A stretch of 64,000 bases of DNA. Origin: Umbilicaria muhlenbergii. Its lineage: Eukaryota; Ascomycota; Lecanoromycetes; Umbilicariales; Umbilicariaceae. The stretch's first letter is position 1. Every line of letters begins with the position of its first letter. The notes below the pieces were generated by a model. That model was given only the letters and a program-made list of their open reading frames with translations, was not told the DNA's origin and made no database searches. Below are positions 47,001 through 59,605 of this stretch, piece after piece. The position numbers and the translations under genes were made by a program. The stretch lies in NCBI GenBank assembly GCA_000611775.1, contig KK106985.1, positions 2,612,645 to 2,676,644 on the forward strand, read 5' to 3'.

Positions 47001-50000
47001 ATCTACTTAAGCAGCCGAAGTAAAAGCGTTGATGATTGCGGCAAACAAACGCTCCCCAATCAACGATGAGAGCAACAACGGTCAGTGGTCAGCGGTCATG
47101 CCTTCGGCTTGGGCTGGGGCTTTGTGCCTATTGCCTATTGCCAGCCTGCTCCGCGCAGATAACTTTGATAACGACAATCTCAACGGCGACGGAACGGACT
47201 GGGATTGCATTTGCGAGGCAGTCCAGAAGGATGGCTAAATGCTCACGCGCTAAAAAAAGTACTTTGTCGTTCAGCAAAGCTTGCGAGTCCTTGGGCATGC
47301 CGTAGCAGTTGTAGCCGCAGAGTGGTGTGAGAGGACAAATCTGATAGGATCGGGCTCAACGGTGATGGATGTGTGCGCTGGCAATTAGCTGTCACTTGAG
47401 CCGAAAGGCCGGGGATCATGAAGAATTCGCCGAATGGGCCTGATGGGACGAGGAACATGAAGGAGACTGACACAACAGTGACAACTTACACAAGCGCCCC
47501 GTCCTGGGATACGGAAACGGAAACGGCAACGGAAACGCTGTGAGTCGTCGACTAATGAAGAGCGTTTCATGCCATTCAGAATTTCATACCATGGCTGTCC
47601 CTCAACTCTACTTCAGCCACCGCCGTCAACGTGGCACAGCGTGAACCGATGAGTTCCGTGCCTGGAGCAGATCATGTCGATCTGGTCGTTCTCGACCAAG
47701 GTCCTGGCCCACACCGTAAAGGAGCTTGAGTCCACGATGACCAAAGTAAACATGTGACTCAGCCATGTTTCCGCTTTCGATCCTCAGCCTGCGAAGCGCC
47801 CCAAGCAATGCCGATTGAAAAGGCGCCTCAGCATCCTTCCATGCATAGTCCAAGGGATGCGCCCTCCATCAGACTCGAAAGTCTATTGGCGGAAGGCGTT
47901 TGGATGTCCTCGGGCACTCTACGACAGAGATACAAGGACCAATGAGGTCGAGATAAGCTCATTGTGCTGTTCGCAAGATCGGACTGATCAAAGCGCTCCA
48001 ACCATGCGACGTGATCGGGGAGGTTGAACATGGCACAAATAGCTACGTGGAAATTACCCGCCAGATGGGGTCGTATCTATTGAGATTGGAGAAGGGTCTT
48101 TGGGTGTCCCTGCATTTACACAGCACGACGCCTGAGCAATTGCTTCCGCCAAGTGTGGAGTGCGGCGGCGGCGGGCAGCGGTTTCACAATTCGACTTTGG
48201 GGAATTGCCATCAGGTACCGGTGCTCTAATCTGCAAGGGCAATAGTATCGCATGGTGCAGCTGCAGAATTAAACTAGCACCACATCGCATCCGTCGGCGA
48301 CAACTGTATCCTGTCTCCTGTCCTGCGTCCTGTGTCCGGATTCAGCATCGAGTCCATGAGCTTCCAGCAGCATCGTGACGATGACGTGGCTTTTCCATGC
48401 CGACGCAATCGTGCTCTTCCCACTTCGAGTCATGTTCCAGCCGGTTATCGTTCTGGCTGGCGGCACCGTTGGCTATGAGAAGTGCAGCCCACAGTGCCGG
48501 CGCATAGAGGGTAAACGGTAGAAGTGAGAACGCTCTTTCAATTGAGGCTCCGACATCGGCTTAAGTGCGTAATGGGAAGTTAGTAACGTCGATGCGTCTG
48601 TGCAACGGAGCTTCGATCCGATGTGTGATTGGCGATCAACACATTTCGCCGTCGGCCGCTTTCCATGTTTCAGTGATCGATGGAGGAAAGACGAAAGACA
48701 AACGTCGAAAGTCGAAAGTCGAAAGACGACAAGCTCGTATGACCGGTCGTCATCTTGCAGGATCATTATGCGTTGCATTTTTGGAGACTCGCCGTTGGAC
48801 CAATGGAGCCGAACCCTCGGGCTACGGCTTGCTGCATTGCTCCTTACAGCCTCCATACAATTCCCGAGTTTTTTCAATCGAAGCACGACACAGTGCTGCA
48901 AGTCATTCTGGCAGATCTCCCAATAACGCGCGCACTCAACAGTCGTCATCTTCGCGCGGATCTACCCGAGATATACGGTACTGAGACAGCACAACTGCTT
49001 AAGGCTGAAGGTAAATCCGTGACTTCCAACACTCGTCCGTCCTCGTATTCTGTACGCCTCTCTCGCCGTGACAACGGCACGACGTGATCTCGTACGGGAA
49101 GGGGAGGGTGTGGGCAACTGGGTCCAGCTGAGGAGAGTGTGAACATGAATTCCACCTCCTGCACCGTTCCGATCGGCCAGGGTACGGTGGAAGCAACAGG
49201 TGGCCTTTTGTCACTCCAGTACCACTTGACTCCCAGTGTACGAGTACCCACCACCCAGTGCTACACCACCCAGTGTGGCCCGTTACACCGCCGGCCCTCG
49301 ATGTCCGACTATCCTCAGGCCACCAAACCGTCTGGAGGGTGGAATACACTCAAATCCCGTCGACTGGCCTTATCCGCACCACGTAATTTCCAGCCCCTCC
49401 CATACCCTGGCAATTACGGGCATCATGCATTAGTGGCGCCGTAGCATGAGTCGCCGATCTAGCACGGTGGTGCTGTACGATTGGAGAGGTTTTATCTGCG
49501 ATATCCCGCAGCTGCATATGCGAGTGTTCTGCCTTTTGCAGCAATCCCCCACCGCTCTCGGACAGGGGCCCTGACGAGCTATTTGCCACATCCTAATTCC
49601 AATCCTGGGTCAGCGTTATTCGAGGCCAAAGTTGCCGGCCGCACAGATGAAGATATGGAGCGCATAAACCGGCCGATATATTGGATCTCCTATCTTGTGC
49701 GTAGGAGGCGCTGATCGAGGTTGAACACCAAATTCGAGGACCCTCGTACAAAGGATCGGGAGTACCAGGTGGGCGAGAGCAAGAACATCTCGATCCTGCC
49801 CACAAGCGCGTTTAGTGCCAGCCAATCAGCGAGAACCACGTCGTACGGTCCCAAGCCCGATCATCACGAGTGCTGACCATTCTTCCAACGGGGACCATTC
49901 AAGACATTCAGAGACTTGGGATGTTGTCAGCCCACACGCCCATTGCGGTCACACATTCCACATTCCACGCGCGGCAACGGGATCGAAACAGCATCCGCCA

Positions 50001-52271
50001 ATGGATCGCAGCCAGAACAGCAGCAAGATCAACGGCGCTGCAGCTTTCGTTCATGCAATCACGCAAATCTCTGCGAGACTGCTGCACTGTGAACCCGTCA
50101 TCCGCCCGCTCTAGAATCTCCCATGGACTCTGTTAGAACGGTGGGAACTGGAAAGTCGAAACAGGACGAGTAGCCTTGAGACCTTGACGCCATTTCACCG
50201 CCCATCTATTAATATCAGCCCCGCTTCTCGGTTGATATCTCCTTGTGTCATGCTCTCACTGGCCTGTGACCTTGGTACCAATTTACCAAAAGGTGATTGC
50301 AGGGCAAAGATTCGCAATACCCTAAACATCCTTTATCCGCGGGACAGGGAATATCTCGTACCTGCTATTGTTTGCTGCCTCGTTGACAAATTGAAATGTC
50401 GAGGTTCCATTTAGTGGTGTGTTTCCAAATCATGCACAACGATTTCCGGGTGAGGGGTTTTTTCACCGTTTGCGAGAAGCCATCGGGGAGCCGTCAATGC
50501 ACTTGTTGTACTGGCGGCAGTCCAGAAGGTCATCGACTACCTATACATTCAAAAAGAAATATGGAGATACTTTTTGATTTGTGGGGCGATGCACGACATG
50601 GTCTCCTAACCGATTTCTCTTGGCCCCTGATCCTGCCAGCCTCGGGGTTGTCGTCCATGGGATGATTATGACAATGTGCTGACGCAAGCACATCAAGGTG
50701 GAGAAAGTTCCTTTCCCAAGCAAGCTTGGGGGAAACAGCTTCCAGTGCTCCGCTGCCCGAACGTTAAGACACGCGTGGCTTCTTCTTTCCACGCTATGAG
50801 TCTTGAAGTCGCACTAGAGCTATGCTCTAGAGACACTTGAGATTCCCCACCATGCTCGCCGGTTCAACATCACCGCGGTCTGACTAATCTACGGTCTCCG
50901 CCTGGCGGACCGCCGAGATCTTGCGGTTACGGCAATCACACGACATGTCACCTATCCTTCGGTCGTTGCCCAGCGAGTACAGTTTCCAAAGTTGCCGCGC
51001 GGATCTCGACTAAACTTCAAGAGATATTCCTTCCTCTCTGTGCCCTGATGTGAATCTCTAGGATGGATGAACACCTTGATCACCGGACCTTCTCTGTTCC
51101 TGAATCCTGACTCCCTGTGCGTCTGCAGCAAAGCTTAAAGGTTCCCAAAGGGCCCGAACCACAAGGCCTTATAATCAAGAGCCAGCGTAGACGTCCCAAA
51201 GGAAGTACGATGATGAAATCAGTATCTTTCTGAGGACATGAGACGGTGATTGTTGCCTGGCATTGATCTTTTAGGTAGAAGCTGGGGCATGGTGCTGTAC
51301 ACGACAGAGTGCAGACTGCTGGCGCAGAGTAAGCTCCTCGTCTCTGTAAGGCATCGCAATGCGATGTAGTAGGCGGGATTAGGGAGCCCTATGCAAGTTT
51401 CCCGGATGTTCCCAACTCCCAAGGATGATGCCGCCTTTCAAGACGACAGCGCAGCCCTGCACCAGCAAGCAAGCAGGCAGCAGCAGCAGTACGACGATAC
51501 CATCCAACACCAGCATGGCATCCACGCGAAATTAAAAGTCCACCGTCCACCCCCGTAAATGACGGAGCCCACTCCGCTCCCCAGTAACGTGCATCACGAC
51601 CCCAACCTCCCCGTACCTGACTGGTGAGGCTCTCCCAGGCCCAACATCTTAATCTTCCAGAAGATCGAGTTTACCCACGATACTGGCCCCGCGTGCCCCT
51701 TGTTCGCGGGGAGAAAGAGAAAAAACGAGCCAATGGCGCATGTTTGGTGCGGGAAGTGAAACGGTCGGACACGGCATGATGGACATGGGCGACGGCAATT
51801 ACGCATCGTGGATGGGCCGCCTCGTTCTCAGAGTTTCACATCCGAGATTTCGACGGGGCGCGGACCGTGGATTCTGGGGGGCGCAAGGGCCCAACACGGC
51901 CTACCACGAGGTCTGGGTTTTTGGGTGTCAAGGGATCGTCGACGCATCATCTGATGCAGGAACAGGAGGAGGTGAGTGTCTGATCGTGCCGTGCACACGG
52001 CATGGGCGGCGTGTATAAGGGGGGGCGGTGCGCCGCCTTTTTTATCAGCAGCAGGGAGATGATCCTGGGTTTGATGAGACTGTGACGTTTGTGCGGTGGG
52101 ATAGAGACTTTCAAGGGTATATTCAATTTATTGGAGTATGTTTTTTCTGGTTTCTTATGCGATTAGGGTTTCTGCTTGAGATCATGTGGCTGACGAGATT
52201 GTGTGATAGACCCGATTAGGGCTTCCGCCACATTCATTTGCTGTATCACGCTCTTTACTCGGACAGTTACC
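44014..52271. other. 8.2-kb stretch without a recognisable gene, upstream of StuA and of the GH93 gene
   Basis: Many short overlapping open frames on both strands, none with family motifs, consistent splice signals or a long uninterrupted frame. Scattered low-complexity patches occur: a TGCGTCTTGCGTC run near 45905-45950, GAAAGTC repeats near 48695-48730, CGGAAACGG repeats near 47510-47535. I found no tRNA or rRNA. The simplest reading is a long StuA 5' leader and control region plus the GH93 promoter; non-coding RNA or a decayed mobile element cannot be excluded. Confidence 0.45.
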
Positions 52272-53774
52272 ATGACACGATCACTTTTCCGTGCCTCGGC
52301 CTTGTGGCTCTTCGCTCTTTTGATTTCGACCACTTCAGCCTCTCCGCATTATCGTCGCCAGAATCAGACTTGCGGGCCAGCCCTGCCTCAGATTTCTCTT
52401 GCTGACTCGGTGGTTTTTGGGTAAGTCACATCTTGTCTCTCGATCGCTGGGTTAGGGCCGAGCTGATCTGCTTGTAGTGCCGGGACCTACCCTCGCGCGA
52501 ACAAACTCTCCGACGGCTCACTCATCGGCGCTTATACCGCCTTCGTCGATGGCAATAGCATCATTACCTTGATAAAATCCTACGATAATGGCGCCACATG
52601 GTCATTCCAAGGCACAGCCGCTCAAGGCGTAAGCTCTCCCATTACCCATCTCCCAGACCTTTCTCCTTATTCGCCCCTCTTCTCCAACTTCCCCTTCCCA
52701 CCTCCCCCTTACATACCCCCAAACTAACAACCCAACCCCCCACAGCCCACCAACGCCCACGACATCGACAACCCCTACCCGCTCCAACTCCCCAACGGCC
52801 GCATCATCGTCGCCTACCGCAACCACGACCGCGACCCCGCCACAGGCGTCTACACCTTCTTCCGCATCACCTTGTCCTACTCCGACGACGGCGGCCTGAA
52901 CTGGTCCTTCCTCAGCCAGGCAGCCGAGGATGTGGGTCCTACGACTGGTACGTCCCTCCGCCCTCAACCCCACCATTTCCCTCCCTCTTCAACCTCCCTT
53001 CCAAACCGCCCCTCCTCCCCTCCCAATCTCCATCCTTTCCCCTTCCCCCATCTGTCTCCCCCCTCCCCTATCTTTCTCCTCCCCCCGCTCCCAACCCACC
53101 CCCGTCACGCTAACCAAAACCCCCCAGGTCTCTGGGAGCCCTTCCTCCGCCTCACTACCTCCACCCCCTGCACCCTCCAAATCTACTACTCCCACGAATC
53201 CTCCATCTACGACCAAGACGGCCTCTCCCGCTCCTCCCCCGACTTCGGCTCCACCTGGTCCCCGCCCCAAACCGTCACCGGCGCCGACGTCGCCTCCCGC
53301 GACGGCATGATCGGCATCACCGCCCTCGCCGGCGCCAACCTGGTCATGGTCTTCGAGTGCGAACAACCCGTCGACGGCAAACCGATCTTTACCGTGCAGA
53401 GCGTCACCAGCTGCGACGACGGCGTCACCTGGTCGACCGCCCGGAGTCTCGTGTATGCGGCGCAGGGGAGCAACAACAACGCGGGGAGTCCGCAGATCGC
53501 GACGGTGGAGGCGGGGGGGAGCCCCGTCTTGGCGGTGGTGTTTATGACGGACGAGGATACGGGGTTGCATCAGTGGGTCAATGGGTCGGACGTCAAGATG
53601 GTGGTGAGTGCGGATGGGGGCACGACGTGGGGGGGGGAGGTGCTAGTCGGGCCGGTCCAGAGTAATTGGCCGGGGATTTTGAGTCTGGGGGATACGGATG
53701 GGGATGGGAAGGGCGAGGTGTTGGTGATGTATGATAGTGGGGGGAGTAAGGCGAGGAGGGTTACGGTGGGGTAG
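52272..53774 (+). CDS. Secreted sialidase-fold glycosidase, likely GH93 exo-arabinanase
   Basis: Exons 52272-52420, 52478-52628, 52746-52947 and 53128-53774; 1,149 nt, 382 residues, the usual GH93 length. Residues 1-24 (MTRSLFRASALWLFALLIST...) form a signal peptide. Several Asp-box turns of a beta-propeller are visible: SYDNGATW, SYSDDGGLNW, SPDFGSTW, SCDDGVTW and SADGGTTW. Other family-like blocks are AGTYPRANKLSDGSLIGAYT, DNPYPLQLPNGRIIVAYRNH, GLWEPFLRL and DQDGLSRS. GH93 enzymes release arabinobiose from arabinan side chains of pectin, so a role in plant cell-wall use is inferred. A true sialidase is less likely but not excluded. The introns are extremely C-rich on the coding strand; the 3' half of the last exon is G-rich. 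Confidence 0.82.
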
Positions 53775-54329
53775 GGGGGCTGGCGGTGTGGCGACGAGAG
53801 GACGGGGGAGGGTGGGGAAGTGGGATGGGGTGGGGGGAAGAGACTTGGAGGAGGGGTTGGAGGGCAGGATCTCTGCGTGGTGGGGGAGGGAGATGGTTTG
53901 AAGGGAGATGTGAGTGGTGACGGTGACGATGGTGATATCTTCGATTCTATACTCGGACACTTCTGTAATATCTTTGAGTGTAATAGCTTCTAGATCAGAA
54001 TTAGTAGCATATTTGAATGACTTCTATTGTATCTAAGTGTTTGTGTATGATGCAGAGTAGCTATTTGTTGATATCATCGAGCTCTACCATACGACAAATA
54101 GCTAGCTTATGCAATTACGTTAGTGAAAGGCTCTCCTGCAACTAGCTCGTATGATCAGCGATCTAGCAATCAGTTCTCCTCCCCAGATATCATACTCTGT
54201 GCCTGGTAATTAAGTAGCCACGAGCTCCAAGCAGCGACACGCAGCAACGATCATGTCTTCGCAGCCATTCACAGCAGTTCGTAATCATCCGCCTCATGTT
54301 CTCCCTGCCTCACTATTCCACCTCGTGAC
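53775..54329. other. Intergenic region between convergent genes
   Basis: G-rich just after the GH93 stop, then ordinary composition. No gene or RNA seen. It holds the 3' UTRs of both neighbours. Confidence 0.5.
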
Positions 54330-55811
54330 CTACTCGTACCAGAGAGTCCCTGGATTCCTATTAGGCCGCCACTTAAGCAAACTCGCCACCTCTTTATCGC
54401 TCAAGGGATCCCGCAACATATGTTCCTTCAAGTCCACCATAATAACCGTGCCGATCTTGCCCGGCCAATTCGAAGAGACACGAAAGTAACTGACGTCCGA
54501 ACGGCCACCGGGGTCTTGGAACCGGGCGTGTCCAAATTCCACCTTGTTCGCCTTAATCGCGCGGAGAATGTCCAAGAACTTCTTGTCCGACATGTACATG
54601 TACCGTCGCCCGTAGAAACCCATCTTGATGTAGTCGAGCTGGCCGTGCTTCCCAAGCAGCTTCAAGGCGTGGAGGAGGTGTCCGTCGTTGAGGAAGCGGC
54701 GTTGCTCAACGGTCGAGCCTGGCGATGTCGAGGGCGTACCATCGTCGAAGTCAATCTTGACCGTTTGAAGGAGGCTGATATTGACAGGTCCAATCATCTC
54801 GAGGAACCGTCGCACGTCCTTGTATCCGACTTCTTTCCATTCAGAGTCATAGAAGTGGCCACGGGTATTATGCTGACGCTGAAGACAGAACTCGTTCTCG
54901 CCGTACAACACGGTGCGGCCTTCTTCGTAGATGCGCTTACAGGTGCGGAGAAAGGCAGCCGATCGAGAAAAGTTCTTCCCAGTCCGGAATTCAAAGGGTT
55001 CACCGACGAATAAGAGGCGATAGATGCGGTTTCGGAGCTCCGCTGGAAGACTGTTGAACCCGGTGCTAACTTCTGACAGGCTTGAAAGTAATCCCTCGAA
55101 AGGGTTGAAGGGTGAGCGTGGTTTGGTGGCTGCTCTCACTTCAGCCGTTCCTTTCGCTGCAGTTGGTACGTGGGTTGTAGCTCGTTTTGAGGCAAGACCA
55201 AACAGAGACGCGAGATCAACGTGGACGTTAAAGGGTCCGGTGTGACCTTGCGGAACATTGAACGTGAGCTGGAGTGTCGTATTGGACACCCCCGAAATGG
55301 CGGTCTTGGTTGGAGGCATGGTAGTAGTTAGCCCATTTGTCGTCGCGGCTGGGGTCGACGCTCTGGATAAAAGAGGCGAGGCTGCAGGAGAAAGCACTGG
55401 TGGAGGGGTGGAGGAAGCTCGGCGTGCGCGCTTTCTGCCTGCAAGAGGGCTCGAAAGATCGAGGGACCCTTCGACGGGTGTGGAGCTCCTAGATCTCTTA
55501 TGCGTGTGGTCCTTCCTGGCAGTGGGAACATCGATGTCACTTAAGCTCGAGTATGAATCATCGGAGCTCTCGACAACGATGGTACTGGAGTCAAGGAATT
55601 CGGATCTACGCCCAACTGCTTTTCCGCGAGATGTGCGGACAGGCCTTCCATTGCGATCCATCTGTGTGACTGAGGGATCGTCAACCGAGGCCACGACTTG
55701 AAGCGCTGCATCATCCACTTTGCCACGAACGGAGCGTTTGAGCGACGCAACAGATGTCTGACTATGCTGTGCACCACTGGCACCCTTGTCCTTCTTCGCC
55801 TTACTGACCAT
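54330..55811 (-). CDS. Fungal protein with an LPAELRNxIYxLL (2EXR/F-box-like) domain
   Basis: Intronless frame of 493 residues from MVSKAKKDKGASG (55811); the frame is open 22 codons further upstream, but those codons look like leader. Residues about 1-250 are low-complexity, basic and Ser/Thr-rich (KRSRSSTPVEGS, GRKRARRASS, a likely nuclear signal). From about residue 255 comes the domain: FNSLPAELRNRIYRLLFVGE, FLRTCKRIYEEGRTVLYGEN, DVRRFLEMIGPVNISLLQTV. Such domains are abundant in Pezizomycotina and resemble F-box proteins, but no substrate or pathway is established. The strand is not skewed like its neighbours. Confidence 0.75.
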   Translation of the reverse strand: MVSKAKKDKGASGAQHSQTSVASLKRSVRGKVDDAALQVVASVDDPSVTQMDRNGRPVRTSRGKAVGRRSEFLDSSTIVVESSDDSYSSLSDIDVPTARKDHTHKRSRSSTPVEGSLDLSSPLAGRKRARRASSTPPPVLSPAASPLLSRASTPAATTNGLTTTMPPTKTAISGVSNTTLQLTFNVPQGHTGPFNVHVDLASLFGLASKRATTHVPTAAKGTAEVRAATKPRSPFNPFEGLLSSLSEVSTGFNSLPAELRNRIYRLLFVGEPFEFRTGKNFSRSAAFLRTCKRIYEEGRTVLYGENEFCLQRQHNTRGHFYDSEWKEVGYKDVRRFLEMIGPVNISLLQTVKIDFDDGTPSTSPGSTVEQRRFLNDGHLLHALKLLGKHGQLDYIKMGFYGRRYMYMSDKKFLDILRAIKANKVEFGHARFQDPGGRSDVSYFRVSSNWPGKIGTVIMVDLKEHMLRDPLSDKEVASLLKWRPNRNPGTLWYE

Positions 55812-57236
55812 ATTGAATACGATCGCGACACGTCCTATGACAAGGTCAACCCAGGCTGCTGAATAAGTTATGCTCACCCGTCTGAAGACCAGAGACGTAC
55901 TGATTCTACAGATCTGATGACAGGACCAAGACTTTAGTGAGAGCCAGACATATCAGAAAGATAAAATGTAGAAGACGACGCTGACGAGGGAGGATAATCG
56001 AGCGGCAATCTATGACTTGGCTTAACTTGACTTGACTTGACGATTGTGTTATTGGTGGAGGAGTCAAGGCGTCAAAGAGGGAAGTAACGATGTCGAGTGA
56101 GATGGTCGTGCTCAACTTAGGTCTGATCATCCATAAGCGAACAATGGCGTAACCTCAATGGAAGGACGCACGACAAGATGAGAACGAAGACGAAGACGAG
56201 GATGATTTCAGATCGATGGGTGAGGTATGAGAGATCTTGTACGAATCGCTCCAAGTGAAAGAAACTACATCACTTGCTGGCTGGCTTTTCGTACCATTCA
56301 CCGTCGCCTTCACTTGGGATGAAGGCGCCGTCTCTGTTGGGAGGGAAGCCTGTCCCGCACGATGGCGACACAAGAGATGAGGGGCAGGCGGTCAAAGGAC
56401 GTGAGATATAGCATGCAGCGATGTAACTGATACGTTCAAGGTATTTCGAACTCGAATAACAACGTACCATGCTACATCGGGTCAATGTAGCCGCTATTTG
56501 TATGGAACCGTTCTCCTCCGAAGCCACCTACAAGACCTACAGATCTGAAGAAATCAGGGATGAAAGACCCGACTTTGCCTGCCGGAGCTAAAGCAGCATT
56601 CCCATGATGCTATTTGGCTCATGGCTGGCCAAAGCCTTTCGCGGCTGCAAATGTTCGGTAAGGCACTCCACCTGCATCGGGCGTATGTCAAGGGCGAGCC
56701 TAGACATCTCGGGCGCGCCTCACGCTAGATAACAAAGCTGGACTTCTTCATGGCAGGGGATTTGTAGAGGAAGTGGAAGTGGGGTGCTTGGGAAGGATGG
56801 GCTGAGCAATATTCGTCAAGATCAGAGCATATGTCTAGATGTCTTCGTGATGACCAAAGCCAGGAAACACAACAAGTCCAATCAGAATATTTCAAATTGC
56901 CCCTCTCAAGGTGGTGAGTCGGACCCGGAAACATGTCAACCTCGCCCACGTCACGAGGCTTGCGCCAAGTGAGTGAGTGCTGCAGCTGTCGGATAAGTCC
57001 TCTCTTCATCTTGGATTTAGTTGTGTAAAGAGAGAAGTCGATTCAGAGGCGTGAGGTCGAGATATGTGACCTCCCTAGCGAGGAACTAACCCTTTCGGGC
57101 AATGGCGAATGGCGTTCCTCCAGATGGGGGGCCGACCAATCGATCGTCTCGAGTCCAGCCATTGCTTGCTTGATTGACTGTTTGGCTGTCTACTTCGTAG
57201 CATCTGCCTCGCGCAGCTTCCGACTGCAAACCCGCA
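55812..57236. other. Intergenic region
   Basis: Divergent promoter region of the LPAELRN protein and SHMT, 1.4 kb. The short open frames on both strands have no recognisable content. No RNA genes seen. Confidence 0.5.
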
Positions 57237-59065
57237 ATGTCTCTGGCGGCATGTACTCGGCACGTCTCACGCACATGGCGGTACAACGCCCGCCGGCAGA
57301 GCGTGCTTTTGACCGGGCGGCAGACCTCACCTCTAACGTCGTCGCCACCATGGCGGAGTATGACTACGAGCGCTGAGAGCCAGCACAAGGCAAGTATTGG
57401 CTCCAATATGGAAATACAGTCTTTGGCTTATACATCCGCAGCTTCTTGCAGCAAACCTCGAAGAAGCCGATCCTACAATGTACGACATCCTAGAAAAGGT
57501 ACACGCCCCTGAGGGCCGAAGCCGTATCTCCTAGTACTATAGCAGCGGTTGACGCATGGAGCATCTTAGGAGAAACGACGACAAAAGCACTTCATCAACC
57601 TCATCCCCTCCGAAAACTTCACATCGCAAGCAGTCTTGGATACCCTGGGCAGTGTAATGCAAAGTATGTCCACTTACGGAGGCCCTCCCGGTAGCGGCAG
57701 CGCAGACTAAGGATTGTGGTGCAGACAAGTACTCTGAGGGCTATCCTGGCGCACGGTACTATGGTGGGAACGAGCACATCGACGAGGCAGAACGGCTATG
57801 TCAGGAACGAGCTCTGCAGACTTTTGGGCTGAACGAGAAAGATTGGGGCGTAAACGTTCAAGGTAGATGGAAAAAAAAACCCGTACATACCGGAAATCGA
57901 CTAAAGATCTGCAGCTCTTTCTGGTTCACCCGCAAATCTCTACGCTTACTCAGCCGTCCTAAATACCCATGACCGTATAATGGGTCTGGACCTCCCCCAC
58001 GGCGGACATCTTTCACACGGTTACCAGACAGCCACCAAAAAGATCTCCGCAATATCGAAATACTTTGAAACTCTTCCATATCGGCTCGACGAGTCTACTG
58101 GCTTGATAGATTACAAGAAGCTCGAGGAGCTGGCATTGCTTTACCGACCTAAAATCATCATCGCTGGAACATCCGCATATAGCAGGCTCATTGAATACGA
58201 GCGCATGCGCCAAATTGCCGACAATGTGGGCGCCTACCTCTACAGTGACATGGCACACATCTCTGGCCTCGTAGCCGCTGGCGTGATTCCATCACCGTTC
58301 CCTCATTCAGACGTGGTCGTAACGACAACCCACAAGTCATTACGCGGGCCCCGTGGAGCAATGATCTTCTTCCGAAAAGGCGTCCGAAGAACCGACAAAA
58401 AGGGCAAAGAAGAACTCTACGACCTCGAAGGCCCCATCAACGCCTCCGTCTTCCCCGGCCACCAAGGCGGCCCCCACAACCACACCATCAGCGCCTTAGC
58501 AGTCGCGCTGCACCAAGCCCAAACCAAAGAATTCAAAGAATACCAAAAGACCGTTCTCCTCAACGCCAAAGCCCTCGCCGCCCGCCTCGGCAACCCCAAA
58601 CAAAAGGGCGGTCTCGGCTACAACGTCGTCAGCGGCGGCACCGACAACCACCTCGTCCTCGTCGACCTCAAGGACAAAGGCATCGACGGCGCCCGCGTCG
58701 AACGCGTCCTCGAACTCGTCGGTGTCGCCAGTAATAAAAACACCGTTCCCGGCGATAAATCGGCCATGAAACCCGGGGGCTTGCGTATGGGGTCGCCGGC
58801 TATGACGACCAGGGGGTTTCAACCGGACGACTTTGCGCGCGTGGCGGAGATTGTGGATCGGGCGGTTAATATCGCGCTCCGACTCGACAAGAGTGCGAAG
58901 GAGGATGCGGAGGCGAAGGGGAGGAAGAATCCGGGGAGTGTGAATGCGTTTTTGGAGTTTTTGGGGAGGGGGGAGGAGGAGAGGGAGATTGTGCAGTTGA
59001 GGGGGGAGGTGGAGCAGTGGGTGGGGACTTTTAGTTTGCCTTGGGTTAAGGAGGGGTCGCAGTGA
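57237..59065 (+). CDS. Serine hydroxymethyltransferase, mitochondrial form
   Basis: PLP enzyme that converts serine and tetrahydrofolate into glycine and 5,10-methylene-THF. Exons 57237-57389, 57442-57498, 57570-57663, 57725-57862 and 57915-59065; 1,593 nt, 530 residues. The N-terminus [20 protein letters not shown] is Arg-rich without acidic residues, a typical mitochondrial presequence. Conserved blocks: [76 protein letters not shown] and the PLP-lysine segment [14 protein letters not shown]. The first intron (57390-57441) is GC-AG, with the strong donor AAG|GCAAGT. The C-terminal third is coded by a G-rich strand. Confidence 0.94.
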
Positions 59066-59605
59066 GTGCGGGAGGGGTTTTGGGAGCAGAGAAGGGGGGG
59101 TTCAACATTAGGGATTTGAAGTGGAGGGCTTGCATATGTGGGCTAGGGGGGTTTGTTTGTATATCTGGGGGTTTTCGCTGCAAGTTCATACCCTGCATAT
59201 ACATGATATTTGGGGTGGTCGCATTATGCTTATGTGAAAAGAGAAAATCTCAGGTCCAGCTCGTTGGGTCATATTGTTCGTGCGGCATGGCATGCATTGT
59301 TCGAGTTTTGTTGAGATTGGTCGCGGGTGATGAATGGATTTTTCTCAACACCATGGCCGCGATTGAAAGTGAGAGCATGGACTACTTTTGAAAGTTTTCA
59401 CCTCACTTCTACAGACTACCAATTCGCTAATCTGAACTTCGACCGCTTCTTACAACACAGATCTCGGGCTGGGCTTCTCTCATTGACTCGCTGTCGCTGT
59501 GTATCGACTCTGCATTCGTCAATACCGAGATCAACCTCGTCGTCGTCGATATCGTCCGTCAATAACCCGACCGACTCACGATCCAGCTCACTACCCCACG
59601 TCACC

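Noticed and set aside
44740-50137. Overlapping open frames of 60-158 codons between StuA and GH93
   Set aside because: No family motifs, overlapping on both strands, composition-driven; not supportable as genes.
57537-57862. SHMT as a pseudogene because the N-terminal half lacks one open frame
   Set aside because: Four introns with proper ends join the conserved blocks in frame and the total length is divisible by three.
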